Part shown: positions 6,142 to 8,106 of the stretch, one piece after another
How the letters are laid out: the number at the start of each line of letters is the position of its first letter
Numbering within the stretch: the first letter of the stretch is position 1
Assembly (NCBI GenBank): GCA_016180765.1
Contig: JACPAP010000046.1
Location: 1-8,106 of the forward strand
DNA length: 8,106 nucleotides
Direction: 5' to 3'
Source of the DNA: Gemmatimonadota bacterium
GTDB taxonomy: Bacteria > Gemmatimonadota > Gemmatimonadetes > Gemmatimonadales > GWC2-71-9
The notes under the pieces: model-generated
What the model saw: only the letters and a program-made list of their open reading frames with translations
What the model was told of the DNA's origin: nothing
The model's database searches: none
Translations under genes and position numbers: made by a program

Positions 6142-8106
6142 CGCCGTCTTCGGCTCCTGGTGCTTCGCGCGTTCAAAGCCCAACGCGTCGCCGTTCCGCA
6201 CCACGCGGACCGCGTCGGCCTCGCCGAAGGTTCCCTCCAGGATGGCGAGCGCCAGCGGATTCTGGATGCGCCGCTGGATGACGCGCTTGAGTGGGCGAGC
6301 GCCATAGGTGGGATCGTACCCCTCCGCCAGCAGAAAGTCTCGCGCTTCCGGAGCGAGTTCGAGCGTCATCCGGCGATCCGCCAGTAATCGTCGCACCCGC
6401 TCCAGCTGGAGATCCACGATGCCACCGAGGTGCTCACGAGACAGCGGCCGGAACACGATCACGTCGTCCACCCGGTTGAGGAACTCCGGCTTGAAGGTCT
6501 CCCGCAGGGCCTCGAGCACCCGTCGCCTGGCCTCGTCGAATCCGCGATCGCCCAGTTCCGACAGCCACTGGCTCCCCACGTTGGAGGTCATGATGAGAAC
6601 CGCGTTCCGGAAGCTCACGGTCCGGCCCTGGCTGTCGGTCAGCCGACCGTCGTCCAGAATCTGGAGCAGCACGTTGAACCCGTCGGGGTGGGCCTTCTCG
6701 ATCTCATCGAACAGCACCACCGAGTACGGGCGGCGCCGCACGGCCTCGGTGAGCTGGCCACCCTCTTCATAACCCACGTATCCGGGCGGGGCGCCAATCA
6801 TACGCGCCACGGCGTGCTTCTCCATGTACTCCGACATGTCGAGGCGGACCATGGCCCGTTCGTCGTCGAACACGAACTCCGCCAGCGCCCGGGCCGTCTC
6901 GGTCTTCCCGACGCCGGTGGGCCCCAGGAAAATGAAGCTGCCGATGGGCCGATTGGGATCCTGTAGCCCTGCGCGCGAGCGCCGGACCGCATTGGCCACG
7001 GCGGCCAGCGCCTCCTCCTGCCCGATCACCCGCCGGCCCAGCTCCTGCTCCAGCTTGGTCAGCCGCTCCCGCTCGGATTCCAGCATCTTGCTCACCGGAA
7101 TCCCGGTCCATTGGGAGACGATCTCCGCCACGTCCTCGGCGTCCACCTCTTCCTTGAGGTACTTGGCCTTGGCCTGGAGCTGCTCCAGCCGCTTTTTCTC
7201 CGCCTCGATCTCGCGCTCCAGCTCCGGCACCCGGCCGTAGCGGATCTCGGCCGCCTTCTGGAGGTCCCCCTCGCGCGTGGCCTTTTCCGCTGCGACGCGC
7301 GCCTCCTCCAGCTGGGCCTTCTTCTCCCGCAGCCGCCCGATGGCTTCCTTCTCGGCCTGCCATTGCGCCTTCATCCCCTGGGACTGCTCCTGCAGCTCCG
7401 CCAGCTCCCGCTCCAACGCCTGAAGCCGCTCCCGGCTGGCGCGGTCGGTCTCCTTGCTCAAGGCCTGCTGCTCGATCTGGAGTTGGATCTTGCGCCGCTC
7501 GATCTCGTCAATCTCCTGCGGCATGCTGTCGATCTCGATCCGCAGCCGGCTGGCCGCCTCGTCAATGAGATCAATGGCCTTGTCGGGAAGATGTCGGTCA
7601 CCGATGTAACGGTCCGACAGGGTGGCCGCAGCCACCAGGGCGTTGTCCGTGATCCGCACGCCGTGGTGCACCTCATAACGCTCCTTGAGCCCCCGGAGGA
7701 TGGCGATGGTGTCCTCCACCGACGGCTCGCCCACGAACACCGGCTGGAACCGCCGCTCCAGCGCCTTGTCTTTCTCGACCTGCTTGCGGTACTCGTCCAA
7801 GGTGGTGGCGCCCACCACGTGCAGCTCGCCCCGCGCCAGCGCGGGCTTCAGCATGTTCGAGGCGTCTACTGCGCCCTCTGCGGCCCCTGCACCCACGATC
7901 GTGTGCAGCTCGTCAATGAAGACCACGAAGCGACCTTCCTGGGCCGTGATCTCCTTGAGCACCGCTTTCAACCGCTCTTCGAACTCCCCCCGGTACTTGG
8001 CGCCGGCCACCATCTGGCCGATGTCGAGCACCAGCAGATGCTTCCCCCGAAGCGACTCGGGCACGTCGCCGTTGACGATCCGCTGCGCCAGCCCCTCGGC
8101 GATCGC
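6133..8106 (-). CDS. clpB: ATP-dependent disaggregase ClpB, 5'-truncated by the window edge
   Basis: This is the C-terminal 657 residues of the Hsp100 disaggregase ClpB. ClpB works with DnaK/DnaJ/GrpE in the cytoplasm to thread aggregated proteins through a hexameric AAA+ ring. The fragment begins AIAEGLAQRIVNGD, just after where the first Walker A motif should be, so roughly 210 N-terminal residues lie outside the window. Seen in order (fragment numbering): the NBD1 pore segment KYRGEFEERL near residue 37; Walker B VVFIDE ending at E66; a long Glu/Arg/Gln-rich coiled-coil middle domain at about 190-320; the linker QWTGIPVSKML; NBD2 Walker A GPTGVGKT (395-402); pore motif GYVGYEEGGQ; Walker B VVLFDE (463-468); sensor-1 TSN; FLNR with the arginine finger at 545; and sensor-2 GAR (602-604). 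The middle domain, present at full size, separates ClpB from ClpA and ClpX. All NBD2 motifs are intact. It ends in TAG at 6135-6133, 27 bases before tadA. Its promoter is outside the window, so heat-shock control cannot be judged. Confidence 0.97.
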   Translation of the reverse strand, partial: AIAEGLAQRIVNGDVPESLRGKHLLVLDIGQMVAGAKYRGEFEERLKAVLKEITAQEGRFVVFIDELHTIVGAGAAEGAVDASNMLKPALARGELHVVGATTLDEYRKQVEKDKALERRFQPVFVGEPSVEDTIAILRGLKERYEVHHGVRITDNALVAAATLSDRYIGDRHLPDKAIDLIDEAASRLRIEIDSMPQEIDEIERRKIQLQIEQQALSKETDRASRERLQALERELAELQEQSQGMKAQWQAEKEAIGRLREKKAQLEEARVAAEKATREGDLQKAAEIRYGRVPELEREIEAEKKRLEQLQAKAKYLKEEVDAEDVAEIVSQWTGIPVSKMLESERERLTKLEQELGRRVIGQEEALAAVANAVRRSRAGLQDPNRPIGSFIFLGPTGVGKTETARALAEFVFDDERAMVRLDMSEYMEKHAVARMIGAPPGYVGYEEGGQLTEAVRRRPYSVVLFDEIEKAHPDGFNVLLQILDDGRLTDSQGRTVSFRNAVLIMTSNVGSQWLSELGDRGFDEARRRVLEALRETFKPEFLNRVDDVIVFRPLSREHLGGIVDLQLERVRRLLADRRMTLELAPEARDFLLAEGYDPTYGARPLKRVIQRRIQNPLALAILEGTFGEADAVRVVRNGDALGFERAKHQEPKTALP

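Overview
The window is a compact, GC-rich (by eye about two thirds G+C) bacterial segment. All five real genes lie on the minus strand and are transcribed from high to low coordinates. Read in that order they are: the 3' three quarters of clpB (disaggregase, cut by the right edge), tadA (tRNA adenosine deaminase), a 760-residue membrane-anchored von Willebrand factor A protein with a glutamine-amidotransferase-like middle domain, a caspase/legumain-fold protein with an EF-hand and a C-terminal coiled coil, and a secreted TPR protein carrying an embedded HExxH gluzincin metallopeptidase domain (cut by the left edge). No rRNA, tRNA, CRISPR array, insertion sequence or promoter was seen. No gap between genes exceeds 30 bases.

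The high GC, the tight gene packing and the style of the last three proteins recall Gemmatimonadota or a related uncultured soil or sediment lineage. This is an impression from family resemblance, not a demonstrated placement.

Layout: clpB (8106-6133), a 27-base spacer holding a small set of competing hairpins, tadA (6105-5632), a 7-base gap, the VWA protein (5624-3342), an ATGA stop/start overlap, the caspase-like protein (3345-2311), a GTGA stop/start overlap, then the TPR-metallopeptidase (2314 to beyond position 1). The spacing suggests one transcript. The two four-base overlaps suggest that the last three products are made in coordinated amounts.

The first two genes are housekeeping (protein disaggregation and decoding). 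The last three form the interesting part. They are a cell-envelope cassette made of a periplasm-facing VWA scaffold without a single cysteine, a caspase-fold protein whose expected nucleophile cysteine is serine, and an exported zinc peptidase flanked by TPRs. I infer a membrane-associated proteolysis or assembly module; the sequence does not give its substrate. A second oddity is that a dispersed CTCTGTG-type 9-bp repeat has become the N-terminal coding sequence of the caspase-like gene, apparently in place of an export signal.
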